Below are positions 9,121-20,016 of a stretch of 64,000 nt of DNA, one piece after another. The stretch covers positions 1,178,001 to 1,242,000 of the forward strand of contig CM000693.1 in the NCBI GenBank assembly GCA_000149225.2. The letters run 5' to 3'. Numbering within the stretch: position 1 is the stretch's first letter; each line of letters opens with the position of its first letter. The translations under genes and the position numbers were made by a program. The notes beneath the pieces were generated by a model, which was not told where the DNA came from, did not search any database, and saw nothing but the letters and a program-made list of their open reading frames with translations. This DNA comes from Lachancea kluyveri NRRL Y-12651 (Eukaryota; Ascomycota; Saccharomycetes; Saccharomycetales; Saccharomycetaceae).

Positions 9121-10675
9121 ACTGAAGAAACCAGTTTCGGTGAAAAAGGCCGTTGAAAAGTCTGTGACAAAGACTATTGCGTCTGCGGCGAACACATTTC
9201 ATGCGCAGGATTATGAAAATTTGAAACCTTTGCTTATACTCATGGATTGTCAGAGCAAAAAAGAATACATTTCATGGGAAAATCCTGAGCTGGAGCTAAG
9301 CGTTGATAACAGAGTGTTACCGATTTACAAGCTAAGTCTGATCGGAACGTTATTGCAAATTGTTGTTGTATCCACTTCAAATGAGTACGATAATGTACTT
9401 ACCGTGGACGTTACAGACAATCTAAGCACAAAGCTTGAATTTAGCACTGTGGCATGTGAGATTAACAGTTCGATTACTATCATTGCCAAGGATCCGTTGC
9501 TACTGAGCCATCTGCAGTTCAGTTTCTCTTTGGCACAGTTTGAGAAGATGTCTTTATACAAGTCTTTGACTGCGTCGATAATCTCGACCATGGGTTTGAA
9601 AATTGCAGATGTTCATATGATCTTGAATTCTTCCTACAATTTTAAGGATTGGTGTTATATTTATTGTAATGGCGAATGGATAAAGGCTTACATCCATATT
9701 GACAAAAGGTCCAAGTATAGCGGCTCACCCAATGGGAAGCATCAAGTTAAATTTTTTAGAGATGACAAATCTTTGACTTCTAAGAACTTGATATGTTTCA
9801 TCCCTGACTGCGATGTTGTTGAGGATTTGTTTTTCGTCAACGACCAGGAGCAAGGTTTACCTACTTTGAGGGAGAATCAACTACAGACATTGCTTAGAAG
9901 TGGGATGAATCCGGAAGAAGCAGTGAATGTGTTCTTTTCAAAATTAACAACTCTAAAAGTTTTGGGTAACGTTCATTGGCCCACCAATTCTCCCCGTTCT
10001 AGTAGAAGTAGATCCTCTTCTTTGTCCTGGGTTACAACGTCACCAAGGAAAAGAACCACATCCTTTTCGATGACATCACCTTTCCACAAACGGACTGCTT
10101 CAAATACCTCGATTGCTATGTCCCCAATCCAATCGCAGAAGCACAAAAAAACTGGATCCATTGTTTCCAGCAGCTCAACAGTGTTTCATCCAAGTGTGCA
10201 AGACAATGCTGGCACTACAACTCAATCTCTGTTGATAAAACCTATCCCGCATAAGGGGGTTCATCATCTAGAAACTATGATCAGGTTTATTGTGCCCATG
10301 ATGGATTGTCTTCAACTATACGGTCGTCCAGAACACTTCAAAAGCTCACGCACTGACATGGATTCTCTGGCATTTGGTCTACCCAAATTGCCAGCGGTGG
10401 ATTTTTTCGCGAAGGAGGAGCTGACATCCGTATTTCAACAGAATGACGATTTGCGGAATTCTTCGAACTCAAATGGGCTTCCTGCAGACCAGCTCAGTAT
10501 GCCTTTCAGTATGAGCTTCTACAAGGGCTGTTTGGAACAGAAATTGGAGAATCAGGGAAGAGAATCCCTGACTTTTACCACTATAGGTGACATATGGTAT
10601 AGTCGCCAATCACCTTCTCTATTGAACACATTCCATAATTCTTCTTGGTCTACGAGTAGTTCACCCATCGTTTAG
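9104..10675 (+). CDS. TPH3: PH-domain protein, YJL016W/Tph3 orthologue
   Basis: The product is 523 residues, against about 561 for S. cerevisiae YJL016W (annotated Tph3, PH-like domains). Position supports this: YJL019W, YJL016W and YJL014W correspond in order to MPS3, this gene and CCT3. Visible text includes a PH-like beta-rich stretch at about residues 40-220 (WCYIYCNGEWIKAYIHID) and a Ser/Arg/Thr-rich linker at about 295-365 with repeated SP(R/F)KRT motifs, probable phosphorylation sites. A further folded region (HHLETMIRFIVPMMDCLQLYGRPEHFKSSRTD) resembles a second PH-type segment. The cellular role is poorly known; do not read more than lipid or membrane binding from this. Confidence 0.8.
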   Translation: MVSLFKLKKPVSVKKAVEKSVTKTIASAANTFHAQDYENLKPLLILMDCQSKKEYISWENPELELSVDNRVLPIYKLSLIGTLLQIVVVSTSNEYDNVLTVDVTDNLSTKLEFSTVACEINSSITIIAKDPLLLSHLQFSFSLAQFEKMSLYKSLTASIISTMGLKIADVHMILNSSYNFKDWCYIYCNGEWIKAYIHIDKRSKYSGSPNGKHQVKFFRDDKSLTSKNLICFIPDCDVVEDLFFVNDQEQGLPTLRENQLQTLLRSGMNPEEAVNVFFSKLTTLKVLGNVHWPTNSPRSSRSRSSSLSWVTTSPRKRTTSFSMTSPFHKRTASNTSIAMSPIQSQKHKKTGSIVSSSSTVFHPSVQDNAGTTTQSLLIKPIPHKGVHHLETMIRFIVPMMDCLQLYGRPEHFKSSRTDMDSLAFGLPKLPAVDFFAKEELTSVFQQNDDLRNSSNSNGLPADQLSMPFSMSFYKGCLEQKLENQGRESLTFTTIGDIWYSRQSPSLLNTFHNSSWSTSSSPIV

Positions 10676-11901
10676 AATGAAAAACTAGTGGAAATTGGTA
10701 GCGCCGACCCTGTAAAGTACAATTCTTATACACCTAAACCTTCCAAGATGTTGGGGTGTTCAGATGAAGTATGACGAAAACATGTTTACTATGAGCCGCT
10801 GAACGCAAGTATTGCGTTCTTTGTTGTACCGTTGGTAGAGCCAAAATACTGAACTACACACCTAGGCAGCAAACTGGGCCGACCCCTGATCTGATCACAC
10901 GTTGAGCCTTTGTACATGTGCTCATAAATATGTGGTATGGCTTGGTATATGGTGATTAAAATAGGACATTTTATGTCTTACAAATTTAACTAGTCAAATC
11001 AAGAATGTAGTGGATATGATATAACTTACCAATATGATAGCAAACCAAGTGCATCTATTATTGATAGCATTGGAGGTACGAATTAGAAATTTTGAACTTG
11101 AGCTTTCAAGGGAAATAAGTAGCAATTAAAAATAGATGCATGTATATACTTTTTCAGCAAATGAAGATATCTATGTCACCACATGTTGGCCTTGTCTCCC
11201 ATATAGAGTGCGGACAAAAAATCAGAATCCCGTTGAAGATACACTGGTATCAGAGATTAAGTTTTTGTTGAAAGACCCTTGGTACACTTAACCATAAAAG
11301 AGGTGATAAAGCTTGGAAACGTTTGTAAAATCGTGGGCATCCTCATATCTTTTCAGAAATCTGTATTACCCACCCGAATAGCGAGTAAAGATATGCTAAA
11401 ATAGAAAGAAAATGGCTGGCCCTATTCTGTTATTTTAGATAAGTGTTCTTTAACTATAGAGAAATTAAATCGTATATAGGCGTCTTGTAGAACAACAAAA
11501 TACAATTGACAGGAGTGTAAAACTCTATTGATAATCATAGATTGAATGTGTACAATAATGGCATGAGGCTCAAAATTTTCATATAAAATCCGGGCAAATG
11601 TTGAAAAAAAATTCGAGACTTCTTGTATTTTTTTGAATTGTCACATAGATAATCAGGTGTATAGATCTCTAGACTGAAGAATATCATAATGGATAATAGT
11701 ATATTATCATCATATCTGTTTATTTTCGTTTTACGTGATTACATGCATTTATCATGTATCGCTGTGGACGAATGTATTTGATTTCGACAAAAATTTGACT
11801 TTTTGCCACCAAGATGTCCTCTGTTCTTAGTCTAAGAGTTAGTCAACTTGATATAAAGAAATAGGCATCTATAATCTTCCGCAGGCCGAATTAAGCACAC
11901 A
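10676..11901. other. Intergenic, AT-rich, upstream of CCT3
   Basis: This 1226-base stretch is visibly AT-rich and carries only short frames. I see no tRNA, repeat or gene relic in it. The final part is the CCT3 promoter. Confidence 0.55.
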
Positions 11902-13509
11902 ATGCAAGCCCCAGTTGTCTTTATGAATACATCCCAGGAGAGGACCTCAGGTCGTCAAGCTCAGATCTCCAACATTACTGCGGCTAAGGCTGTGGCCGAT
12001 GTCATCCGTACCTGTCTTGGCCCTAAAGCCATGTTAAAGATGTTGTTAGACCCAATGGGTGGTCTAGTGCTGACAAATGATGGGCATGCCATTCTACGTG
12101 AAATCGATGTCGCTCACCCAGCTGCTAAATCGATGTTGGAACTTTCGCGTACTCAAGACGAAGAAGTCGGTGATGGTACTACTACAGTGATTATCCTTGC
12201 TGGTGAAATATTGGCCCAGTGTGCTCCCTACATCATCGAAAAAAATATTCACCCAGTGATCATCATCCAGGCCTTAAAGCGTGCTTTGAGCGATGCTTTG
12301 GAAGTCGTAAAGCAAGTCAGCAAACCTGTCGACACTGAAAATGATTCTGCCATGAGGAAGTTGATCCAGGCTGCCATTGGAACCAAGTATGTTAGTCACT
12401 GGTCTGACAAAATGTGTACGTTAGCCCTAGGTGCTGTCAAAACTGTTCGTACCGACATAGGCTCTGCAGTGGATGGTGAACAGAATTATGAAATTGATAT
12501 CAAAAGATACGTCCGTGTGGAGAAAATCCCTGGTGGCGATGTCATGGACTCTACTGTACTAAATGGTGTTATGTTAAACAAAGATGTCGTTCATCCAAAG
12601 ATGTCACGTTACATTGAAAACCCTCGCATTGTTTTGTTGGATTGTCCTTTGGAATACAAGAAGGGTGAATCGCAAACGAATATTGAAATCACGCGTGAAG
12701 AAGACTGGAATAGAATCTTGCAAATTGAAGAGGAACAAGTTCAATGGATGTGTGAACAAATTTTGTCTGTCAAACCTACCGTTGTTATTACTGAAAAGGG
12801 TGTATCCGACTTGGCCCAACATTATTTGTTGAAGGGGGGCTGTAGTGTCTTGAGAAGAGTTAAGAAATCAGACAACAATAGAATTGCTCGTGTTACAGGT
12901 GCGACCATTGTTAACCGTGTGGAGGATTTGAAAGAGAGTGATGTCGGAACTCAGTGTGGTGTCTTTAAGATCGAATTGATCGGTGACGAGTATTTTACCT
13001 TTTTGGATGAGTGTAAAAACCCTAAAGCCTGTACCGTGTTGTTAAGAGGTGCCTCAAAGGATATCTTAAACGAAATCGACCGTAATCTACAAGACGCTAT
13101 GGCTGTAGCTCGTAATGTCATGCTATCTCCATCCTTATCACCAGGTGGTGGTGCTACTGAAATGGCTGTGTCTGTAAAATTAGCCGAACGTGCCAAACAG
13201 TTGGAGGGTATCCAACAGTGGCCATACCAAGCAGTTGCAGACGCTATGGAATGTATTCCTCGTACTTTGATCCAAAATGCAGGTGGTAACCCTATCAGAG
13301 TGTTATCTCAGCTAAGAGCCAAACACGCGCAAGGTAACTTTACTGCAGGTATTGATGGTGATACCGGCAAAGTCGTGGACATGGTTGATTATGGTATTTG
13401 GGAACCAGAAGTTATTAAACAACAAAGTATCAAGACTGCAATTGAAAGCGCTTGTTTGTTGTTAAGAGTTGACGACATAGTTAGTGGTGTTAGAAAACAA
13501 GAGGAATGA
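11902..13509 (+). CDS. CCT3: Chaperonin CCT/TRiC subunit gamma
   Basis: The product is 535 residues, the family's usual size. It is one of eight subunits of the cytosolic ring chaperonin that folds actin, tubulin and other proteins with ATP. Group II chaperonin motifs are present: GPKAMLKML and NDGHAILRE in the N-terminal equatorial domain, GDGTTTVIILAGE (nucleotide and Mg contacts, about residues 92-104), VVDMVDYGIWEP near the C-terminus, and LSPGGGATEMA in the returning equatorial part. Codon use is biased to preferred yeast codons, in keeping with high expression. It converges on MadBub, as YJL014W does on MAD3. Confidence 0.97.
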   Translation: MQAPVVFMNTSQERTSGRQAQISNITAAKAVADVIRTCLGPKAMLKMLLDPMGGLVLTNDGHAILREIDVAHPAAKSMLELSRTQDEEVGDGTTTVIILAGEILAQCAPYIIEKNIHPVIIIQALKRALSDALEVVKQVSKPVDTENDSAMRKLIQAAIGTKYVSHWSDKMCTLALGAVKTVRTDIGSAVDGEQNYEIDIKRYVRVEKIPGGDVMDSTVLNGVMLNKDVVHPKMSRYIENPRIVLLDCPLEYKKGESQTNIEITREEDWNRILQIEEEQVQWMCEQILSVKPTVVITEKGVSDLAQHYLLKGGCSVLRRVKKSDNNRIARVTGATIVNRVEDLKESDVGTQCGVFKIELIGDEYFTFLDECKNPKACTVLLRGASKDILNEIDRNLQDAMAVARNVMLSPSLSPGGGATEMAVSVKLAERAKQLEGIQQWPYQAVADAMECIPRTLIQNAGGNPIRVLSQLRAKHAQGNFTAGIDGDTGKVVDMVDYGIWEPEVIKQQSIKTAIESACLLLRVDDIVSGVRKQEE

Positions 13510-13647
13510 GCACGTTATCTCTTTTTATCCTGTACATTACCAATAACAAAAAAAAATACCATTATATACTTAACCTCTGTATAGATATTAATTAAGTTCT
13601 TTTTACACTAGTTTCCCTGCAAAATTTCTTTACTTAGTTGAATATGG

Positions 13648-16596
13648 TTACTTCTTAAATCTCAGTAGTTCTTGCTCTACATTAATTATTAAACTCCTCA
13701 ACTTCAGACTTCCTTCTGTTTCCAAGTAACCTTCAAATTGTTCTCTTAATTTCCTGATTTGGGGTGTTATTGGTAAGCTATCATGCTCGCCACTATTCAA
13801 TAATGTTTCGAATAGCGGAGACCAAAGTTCCTGTTTCCAATACCTTTTTAAGCTGTTGCTCAATTTGTAATTCCCATTAGGTAGCCTCACAGTATCTATG
13901 AACTTACCAAAAAGCATTGCATGTACAATTCCTGCAAGACCATAATAATCGGCTTCGTAGCTCCATGGTTTATTTTCTCTCATTTCGGGGCAATCCTGTT
14001 GGTCAGTTCTCCAATTTGCTTTGAATTTTGTCCCTAACGGGAATAAAGTCAAATCAAATGATCTGCCGAAATCAATTAGGTATATCCCTTTACTAGACCA
14101 GCCATTTTTTCCATTATGGTCATAATATCCTAAAGATGTTGAAGATTCTTCAAATCTAATCATGCAATTATCTGGCTTCAAATCACCATGAACAATGCCA
14201 ACATCATGTACACATTCTAAAACCTTCATTATTTCCACGGTGATGAACATGCACAGAAGTTCGTCCAGTGAAGACCCCGACCTTTCCTTCTCCAAATTTA
14301 TCAAATCTAGTACAGTGCCTTGACTAGCGTAGTTCAAAACCAAATAGCTTTCATCCTCAAAGCAATGTAAAGAACTTACATTGATGATGGATTTTAAAAT
14401 TCTTTCACCCTGTAACCTTTTTTCCACCTGCTTCAAAATATAAAATTCCCATACACTGGCCGGTTTTTCCACTTTCAATGCTTTTAATGAACCAGTACTT
14501 GATTCTGCTAAATATACGGTAGCATATCCACCTTCTCCTAATTCTGTCCTAATGCAATACAAATCGTTGGTCTTTTTAAAGTCAACAATGGGATTTTTGT
14601 TAACATTTTTGGAAGCCTTGTGAATCTTTTTCAAAAGTGAACTCATTTTTAATGGTTGATTATAAAGATAAAAAGTTTCATATGCTGTCAACGGAGGTTG
14701 CAAGGACTCTAAAATACCATTCCTGAAAGTGACATTCAGTGGATCGGTGATAATATTCCTCTCCGTATTTTCATGAGCCGCTGGAGGTAAAAGTTGGGGC
14801 TGTGTTAAGAAAGGTGAGCTCTCTGCAGTGTTTATCGACCCTATTATATCACTCTTTCTGCTTCTATTATCATCTTCCTGGCTAGCAGCATGCTTGAATG
14901 TTGTTTCTGTACGCTCTTGAATCGGAGTCATATAGTCTTGTAGTTTACTCTTGTATGATGGTGTTGTAGTTTCCTTTGAAAACTCATTGACATCCTGACT
15001 TTCATTTTCCTTGTGAGGAGTTTTATGAAGGCTCTCGCTTTGAGAAGGTTTAACCTCTGTCAAGTCATCCATCGTTTTTCGGGTAAATTCCTGGGTGAAG
15101 TTTTCAAATAGTGCAAATTTGCTGGTGGTATCGTCTTTCTCTAACAACGGCTTGGGCTCAGAGTAGTGTTGATTGAACATGGAATAAACTTCACTCATAG
15201 CATCTTTGGAGAAAAACGTGACGGTTGGTGAGTTTGGTGGGTTTCTTTTAGTTACTGACTGAGACGTATGTTCTTCATTGGATCCATCCTTTAAAGGTAA
15301 AATTGAAGTTGTTGTCACTTTCCTGTACTCTTGTGAATCTATAGGATCAGTAATCAACTGTGATTGTTGAGACGCTTTTGGATAAACTGGTGTATGAACT
15401 TTCTCTTTCAGAGCTAGTTTTCTTTTTTTGTGAAGATCGCTCTGGATTACCCTATTTTTTTCAAAATATGGCTCTTTTTTCTTGTAGTATACATTCCTAG
15501 CAATAGCCATAATTTCCTCTAAGCAAAACTCCTCATTTTCGGTCGGGTATATTAATTTAAAGTTGCAATCAATTTTCTCGGGCTTTCTACCAGGAATATC
15601 TAGCATCTTGTATATTGGACCGCTCCTCCCTATTGAATCCTTAAATACCGGTAACTTGTCAATGTCGCGCCTACCAATGTCATGTTGTTTTAGCTCACCG
15701 ACATTGGTCCCAGGTTCCAACGCAGTTACAGATAGCAGATTCTCTTTATTGCGCCGGAATTTTGAGTCTAGGTGATCCCAGCCAAATTTTTTCAAGTCCA
15801 AATCCAATTTCTCTTTATCATCACCTTGGCTATCCTGAAAAATAGCATGCTTGGACGATGATTGGAATTGTGTTCCCAACTGAGATCTTATTTGGGGTTT
15901 CGATCTTCCTAAGATGTTAACGGGCTCGAGACTTTGATCAAAAACGTCCTCCTCAGCTCCAAGTGTGTGTGGGTCAATTTCCATACTGTACAATTTCTGT
16001 TCAAATTCACCTAACGTTTTCCGTAACCTGCTAACAGGTCTAGCGTTATTTTCAATACCTCTTAATAAGACCTGTCTCGTGGAACCATAATCTTGCTTCG
16101 AAAAAAATACGCCGGCGAATTCCTCATAATACAACGCTAGTTTGGTTCCAATTTCCTTTCTCATCAAGTAAACGAACAAATCTCTACGTTCTGCAGTGGT
16201 TGGAGTAAATATTTCGATATACCAAAGCCATATTTTCAAGTACCTAGGGTCATTCTTATAGGTATCGATGTCTTTAAAATACATCAAACAGCGCTCCATG
16301 ACTTCTAGCATCCCACTTTGTTTTGACTGGCCGCCCTGAGGATATGCATTGTTAATCCATGCAAGGTATTCTAGGTAGAGCTCTAAAGGATCGTCCATTT
16401 CCTCTAGTTCATCCATAATCTGCTGCTCAAATGCAAGTCGTGTTTCTGAAAATTTGTTTCCACTGGGATCTTCATTTTTTTGTTGTAGTGTTTGTGATAG
16501 TGCGTGAGCGGATCTTCCGTCTCTTAGTGGAAGAATATTTTCTTTTTCCGACTCTATAACATTGAAGTTGGTAATTAATCTATCGTCTGTTGCCAT
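13648..16596 (-). CDS. BUB1: Unduplicated MadBub spindle-checkpoint kinase (BUB1/MAD3 ancestor form)
   Basis: The product is 982 residues. S. cerevisiae split this gene after genome duplication into Bub1 (kinase) and Mad3 (no kinase); here one protein carries both sets of parts. In order: a KEN box at 18-20, the Bub1/Mad3 TPR-like domain at about 50-170 (DPLELYLEYLAWINN), a KEN at 284-286, a Bub3-binding GLEBS-type segment near 355-365 (FCLEEIMAIARNVY), a third KEN at 529-531, then a C-terminal kinase domain from about 675 on. The kinase looks active: Gly loop LGEGGYATVY, HGDLKPDN with Asp805, and DFG at 842-844. It should act at kinetochores both as Bub1 and as the Mad3/BubR1 inhibitor of APC-Cdc20. 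Position matches MAD3 (between CCT3 and VTC4). Confidence 0.96.
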   Translation of the reverse strand: MATDDRLITNFNVIESEKENILPLRDGRSAHALSQTLQQKNEDPSGNKFSETRLAFEQQIMDELEEMDDPLELYLEYLAWINNAYPQGGQSKQSGMLEVMERCLMYFKDIDTYKNDPRYLKIWLWYIEIFTPTTAERRDLFVYLMRKEIGTKLALYYEEFAGVFFSKQDYGSTRQVLLRGIENNARPVSRLRKTLGEFEQKLYSMEIDPHTLGAEEDVFDQSLEPVNILGRSKPQIRSQLGTQFQSSSKHAIFQDSQGDDKEKLDLDLKKFGWDHLDSKFRRNKENLLSVTALEPGTNVGELKQHDIGRRDIDKLPVFKDSIGRSGPIYKMLDIPGRKPEKIDCNFKLIYPTENEEFCLEEIMAIARNVYYKKKEPYFEKNRVIQSDLHKKRKLALKEKVHTPVYPKASQQSQLITDPIDSQEYRKVTTTSILPLKDGSNEEHTSQSVTKRNPPNSPTVTFFSKDAMSEVYSMFNQHYSEPKPLLEKDDTTSKFALFENFTQEFTRKTMDDLTEVKPSQSESLHKTPHKENESQDVNEFSKETTTPSYKSKLQDYMTPIQERTETTFKHAASQEDDNRSRKSDIIGSINTAESSPFLTQPQLLPPAAHENTERNIITDPLNVTFRNGILESLQPPLTAYETFYLYNQPLKMSSLLKKIHKASKNVNKNPIVDFKKTNDLYCIRTELGEGGYATVYLAESSTGSLKALKVEKPASVWEFYILKQVEKRLQGERILKSIINVSSLHCFEDESYLVLNYASQGTVLDLINLEKERSGSSLDELLCMFITVEIMKVLECVHDVGIVHGDLKPDNCMIRFEESSTSLGYYDHNGKNGWSSKGIYLIDFGRSFDLTLFPLGTKFKANWRTDQQDCPEMRENKPWSYEADYYGLAGIVHAMLFGKFIDTVRLPNGNYKLSNSLKRYWKQELWSPLFETLLNSGEHDSLPITPQIRKLREQFEGYLETEGSLKLRSLIINVEQELLRFKK

Positions 16597-16960
16597 ATCA
16601 CCATGATCCGGTCCTATGTAGAGACTTCAACTTGTTTGGTTCAATCATAACTTAGACGTGTTTTTATGGAATAGAGGAGGTTTAACAAAAAAAAAAAAAA
16701 AAAACAAAACAAAATAGTAAATATCATTATTTACGTATATGTGTGTAAATAAATTAGATGTCCTTAAATTAATAGAAGTTGGAATTACTATACATTTTGA
16801 AAAAGAGAAAAAGCCGTTATTGAGATAGTTCACGTTTATTGTTGTCACTTGGACAGATCTAGAATCGAGAATTTTACAATGTAAATGAAACGAGGGTACG
16901 TCCGCAGATATCTGGTTTACACATAGCAGAGGCTTTTCTTACTCGTTCTCAAAATCCGTA
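16597..16960. other. Intergenic between VTC4 and MadBub
   Basis: This 364-base stretch includes an 18-base A run at 16687-16704 (with further A-rich sequence to about 16715), a T-rich promoter tract on the minus strand just upstream of MadBub. No gene is visible. Confidence 0.6.
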
Positions 16961-19093
16961 TCAAGATAGGTTACAGAAGAAAGAAAATAGAATGGAAATC
17001 ATCAAGCAGGCACATATTAATGGAGGGCCTACTTTGTCCTGGTAGTCGACGGCTCTTTTCAACCTGATATTAACAACTCTGTTACAATACACGTATGAGC
17101 TGTAGCCGATGGTTGTTAACGCAGTAATGAAAAAGCCAACGGAGGCAACCATAGTTGTGCTCGTACCATAAGTCAACATTGTGGTAGAAACTGCACCCAG
17201 CAGTAATCCGATGGACAACCATGATAAAAAGGTTCTTTCGGTGGCAAAATAAACCTTAGGTTCCACGCGAACAGGAACACATATAGTTTTTCCTGGTGGA
17301 GCTCTCACTTGCGTGTCAAAAACGGTACCCTCTGGGACTTTAGTGATCTGATCACCATTGAAATAGTGGTCGAAGAAAGCATACACTTCGTAGTACGCCT
17401 TCGCTACCGGATTACTAGCGGTTCTTATGTTACGCTGTAGTAATTCGGTAGAGGTTTCAGTGTCGTCAGTGGAAGCACCTTGGGTAGAGCCTTCAATAGC
17501 ACCATAACCAACTCTTTCTTCTGCATCTAGACTGTTACCAGGGGCAAAAGCGTCTGGATGTTCATCGTATTCATCATCGCTGTCATCTTCTCTACCGGGC
17601 CTTGTAATGTTGATTTGAGTTGATATGACAGGTTTCCTAATATCAACGTCCATCTGTGGGAGCCAAAAGGGAATAGACTGGACTTTATCGTTCAACAATG
17701 TGGCGACACCATGGATAAACTTGGAAAATTTGGGGACAGGTTCGACCAAGTGGGAACCAACCAATTCGCGAACCCATTCAGGTGGTTCTTGACCCAACTG
17801 GGTTTGTAACTTGACTTCCAAAACAGCGTAAGGAAATCTGCAAACATCGGAATCTCTCAGTTGCTTAAATGGCCAATCAACACCGATGTCCATTCTTCTC
17901 CAGTTGCCATGCGTTCTGTCGTAGTTGTCAAAGTTGTCTTCTCTTACCATCGTTAACTCAGTATCCAAAGAGATACGGACACGGGCGTCACCTGGCAATT
18001 GGAAAGCGGTTCTGTTGTAGAAAGATCTGACTACGGGTCTCAACTTCTTCTTCAAAACGGTGTACTGGATCTCAGTGGCTAAGGCTTCCAAACTTTCGAT
18101 TTCTTCGGGTGACTTCTTACCAGCTTTACGCATTTTGGCAAAGGCCTGTTGGACAGTGTACTTGCCTTTCATGAATTCGTTTACGTAACGTTCCTTTAGG
18201 GCAAATCTTGCCTTGACAGATTTCTCACCAGTCCAATCCTCTCTGTGTGTCTTTCTTTCAACGAAAATGGTGTCCGAACCCATACCACCATACCATCTCA
18301 ATCTGTGAGCCTCCGCACCTTCGTCTTTTCTCAAACGGCCATAGTAAAGATCGAGATCTTCGTTATCATAGTAAATAGAAGTAATGGCGGAATCCTCCAT
18401 TTCAAACTCCTTGTTGGTGTTGAAAACCAACACCGGCAAGTGTTTCAGGATGATTAGCTTCAACTCCGTTATGTTGTCGGGGTGGACCCAATACTTGGTG
18501 GTTTGTCTGACAAAATTCTGTTGTTTCCCACCAGCTGAAGAGTCACCTTTGATTGGGTTACCCTTATTCCTAACCAAGTCGTACGATTGTGAAATTTTGA
18601 CAACTAGTTCGTCGTAGTTTTCCTTGAAAAATGGTTTGGAATCCAACCTGACTTGGAAGATTGGTTTCAAGATAAACTTGGTTTTTTTGTCATGTTTTTT
18701 AATAATTTTTTGGAACCCGGTGTAGTTCAAGCGAGCAAACTTGGCCAAATCATGCACATCAGCAATGATATCGGAAAGTTCCTCTTCCAAGATTTCAAAA
18801 TCCAGTTCTGTTGCCGGTGTATTGGAATCCAGAGAACGCACAGCAACATGAACTTGTTGCTGCGCATCCTTAACTCTTCTGATTACCTCATTATGCTTGA
18901 CTTTACAAAAGGTGTAGACTTTGTCCAATTCAACCTCTAAAGACTCCAAAAATTGGGTTTCCAATTCTTGTGACCATTGACCGTGATTGGATTCCAAGTT
19001 TTCCTCTAACTCGTTTTTCAAATCATCATAACAGATGTAGTAATAACTGTATTCTCTAATAAGAGACCTGTTCAAGTGCTCACCGAACTTCAT
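16961..19093 (-). CDS. VTC4: Vacuolar polyphosphate polymerase Vtc4
   Basis: The product is 710 residues, against 721 in S. cerevisiae. Vtc4 is the catalytic subunit of the VTC complex that makes polyphosphate from ATP and passes it into the vacuole. It opens with an SPX domain ([19 protein letters not shown], about residues 1-160), which senses inositol pyrophosphates. The catalytic tunnel domain follows (about 185-480), with basic and acidic residues in [11 protein letters not shown] and [14 protein letters not shown]. An acidic linker leads to three C-terminal membrane segments (about 605-710, [15 protein letters not shown]). The start is the ATG at 19093, which gives the canonical MKFGEHL. 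Confidence 0.97.
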   Translation of the reverse strand: MKFGEHLNRSLIREYSYYYICYDDLKNELEENLESNHGQWSQELETQFLESLEVELDKVYTFCKVKHNEVIRRVKDAQQQVHVAVRSLDSNTPATELDFEILEEELSDIIADVHDLAKFARLNYTGFQKIIKKHDKKTKFILKPIFQVRLDSKPFFKENYDELVVKISQSYDLVRNKGNPIKGDSSAGGKQQNFVRQTTKYWVHPDNITELKLIILKHLPVLVFNTNKEFEMEDSAITSIYYDNEDLDLYYGRLRKDEGAEAHRLRWYGGMGSDTIFVERKTHREDWTGEKSVKARFALKERYVNEFMKGKYTVQQAFAKMRKAGKKSPEEIESLEALATEIQYTVLKKKLRPVVRSFYNRTAFQLPGDARVRISLDTELTMVREDNFDNYDRTHGNWRRMDIGVDWPFKQLRDSDVCRFPYAVLEVKLQTQLGQEPPEWVRELVGSHLVEPVPKFSKFIHGVATLLNDKVQSIPFWLPQMDVDIRKPVISTQINITRPGREDDSDDEYDEHPDAFAPGNSLDAEERVGYGAIEGSTQGASTDDTETSTELLQRNIRTASNPVAKAYYEVYAFFDHYFNGDQITKVPEGTVFDTQVRAPPGKTICVPVRVEPKVYFATERTFLSWLSIGLLLGAVSTTMLTYGTSTTMVASVGFFITALTTIGYSSYVYCNRVVNIRLKRAVDYQDKVGPPLICACLMISILFSFFCNLS

Positions 19094-19202
19094 GCTCAAC
19101 GTTTATGTATTGAGTGAATGCCAGGATACGCAGGTGGGTGGGCCCCCTTATATAAGAATCGCTTTAACAAAGAAAGAAAAAAAAACTTCAGCAAATTTAA
19201 CA

Positions 19203-19208
19203 CACGTG
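19203..19208. promoter_or_regulatory. CACGTG site in the VTC4 promoter (Pho4-type)
   Basis: On the VTC4 strand it reads GCACGTGTG, the preferred CACGTG(T/G) form bound by Pho4, about 110 bases before the start codon. A TATATAAG box lies between it and the gene at about 19148-19155. VTC genes are phosphate-starvation targets in S. cerevisiae. Cbf1 could also bind this site. Confidence 0.6.
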
Positions 19209-19338
19209 CGAATGCTTTCCTTTCGTATATCATGACTCTATACATATAGTCTTGTTTTGAGAACTGCTCGAACATGCAAAGGATGCGGGTTAGCTTCTAT
19301 ATTACACATTTTGGAATGGGCTGCTTACTGGGGAGAGT

Positions 19339-19809
19339 CTACATGCAGCTTTCCTGGACAATTTCCAAGATTTTGGTGACCTGGTCTTCAGAAAATCTGG
19401 AATCACACTCTTCGACAATGGCATATAAATGGACCATGTTTGTAGGAAGTTGGTTCACAATCTGTAGTTTTTCGGCTTTAAATAAAGCAAATTCGTTCAA
19501 AGAGTTCATCAACTTGGTGAAACTACTGTCATTTAGTTTAGTTATTGGTGACTTTTCATTTTCTGGCTGAGCGCCTTCCTCTAGGATGTGCTTGGGCATC
19601 GATAGGTAGCTTATCGCATCACGTGTGATTGCCTGTAGCTCTGGATGATTGTAAGGTCTCTTCTTCTTCTTGGATTTTCTACCGCCATCCTGTTGATCGG
19701 TCTCTTCAGCAGCATCTACCGACCAATAGTGCTTACGTTCTAGCTGAGACATGAATTGTAAAACTTCATAATCACTTAGGAATGCATCTCTGATAGATTC
19801 TACTTTCAT
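19339..19809 (-). CDS. RPC17: RNA polymerase III subunit C17
   Basis: The product is 156 residues, against 161 in S. cerevisiae. With C25 it forms the stalk of Pol III and helps recruit TFIIIB. The N-terminus (AFLSDYEVLQFMSQLE) and the RPYNHPELQAITRDAISYL block match the family. The HRDC-like C-terminal half carries LFKAEKLQIVNQLPTNMVHLYA-type text followed by IVEECDSRF. A basic KSKKKKRP segment links the halves. An RRPE-like TAAAAATTTTC lies upstream at 19921-19931, about 115 bases before the start, fitting control with other polymerase and ribosome genes. The pair with the neighbouring tRNA-Lys matches S. cerevisiae chromosome X. Confidence 0.95.
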   Translation of the reverse strand: MKVESIRDAFLSDYEVLQFMSQLERKHYWSVDAAEETDQQDGGRKSKKKKRPYNHPELQAITRDAISYLSMPKHILEEGAQPENEKSPITKLNDSSFTKLMNSLNEFALFKAEKLQIVNQLPTNMVHLYAIVEECDSRFSEDQVTKILEIVQESCM

Positions 19810-20016
19810 TATTGCACCTTTTCCGTACGGTGAGCCTTCACCACTGTGCTAAAAAATGAAGATGCACTAAAAACTCTGCGTATTCCAAAGGATGAGATTG
19901 GGCTAAAGAGACTTACATCATAAAAATTTTCAAATGCAATCATCTGTGACTTCGAGATGATTTGATCTATACATATTATTAAGACACTGGTTTTCCTCTT
20001 ACATATCATTTATTAA

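Noticed and set aside
19810-20009. Possible 5' exon and intron upstream of RPC17 (GTAAGT near 19913)
   Set aside because: No TACTAAC branch site, and the ATG at 19809 already gives the full family N-terminus.
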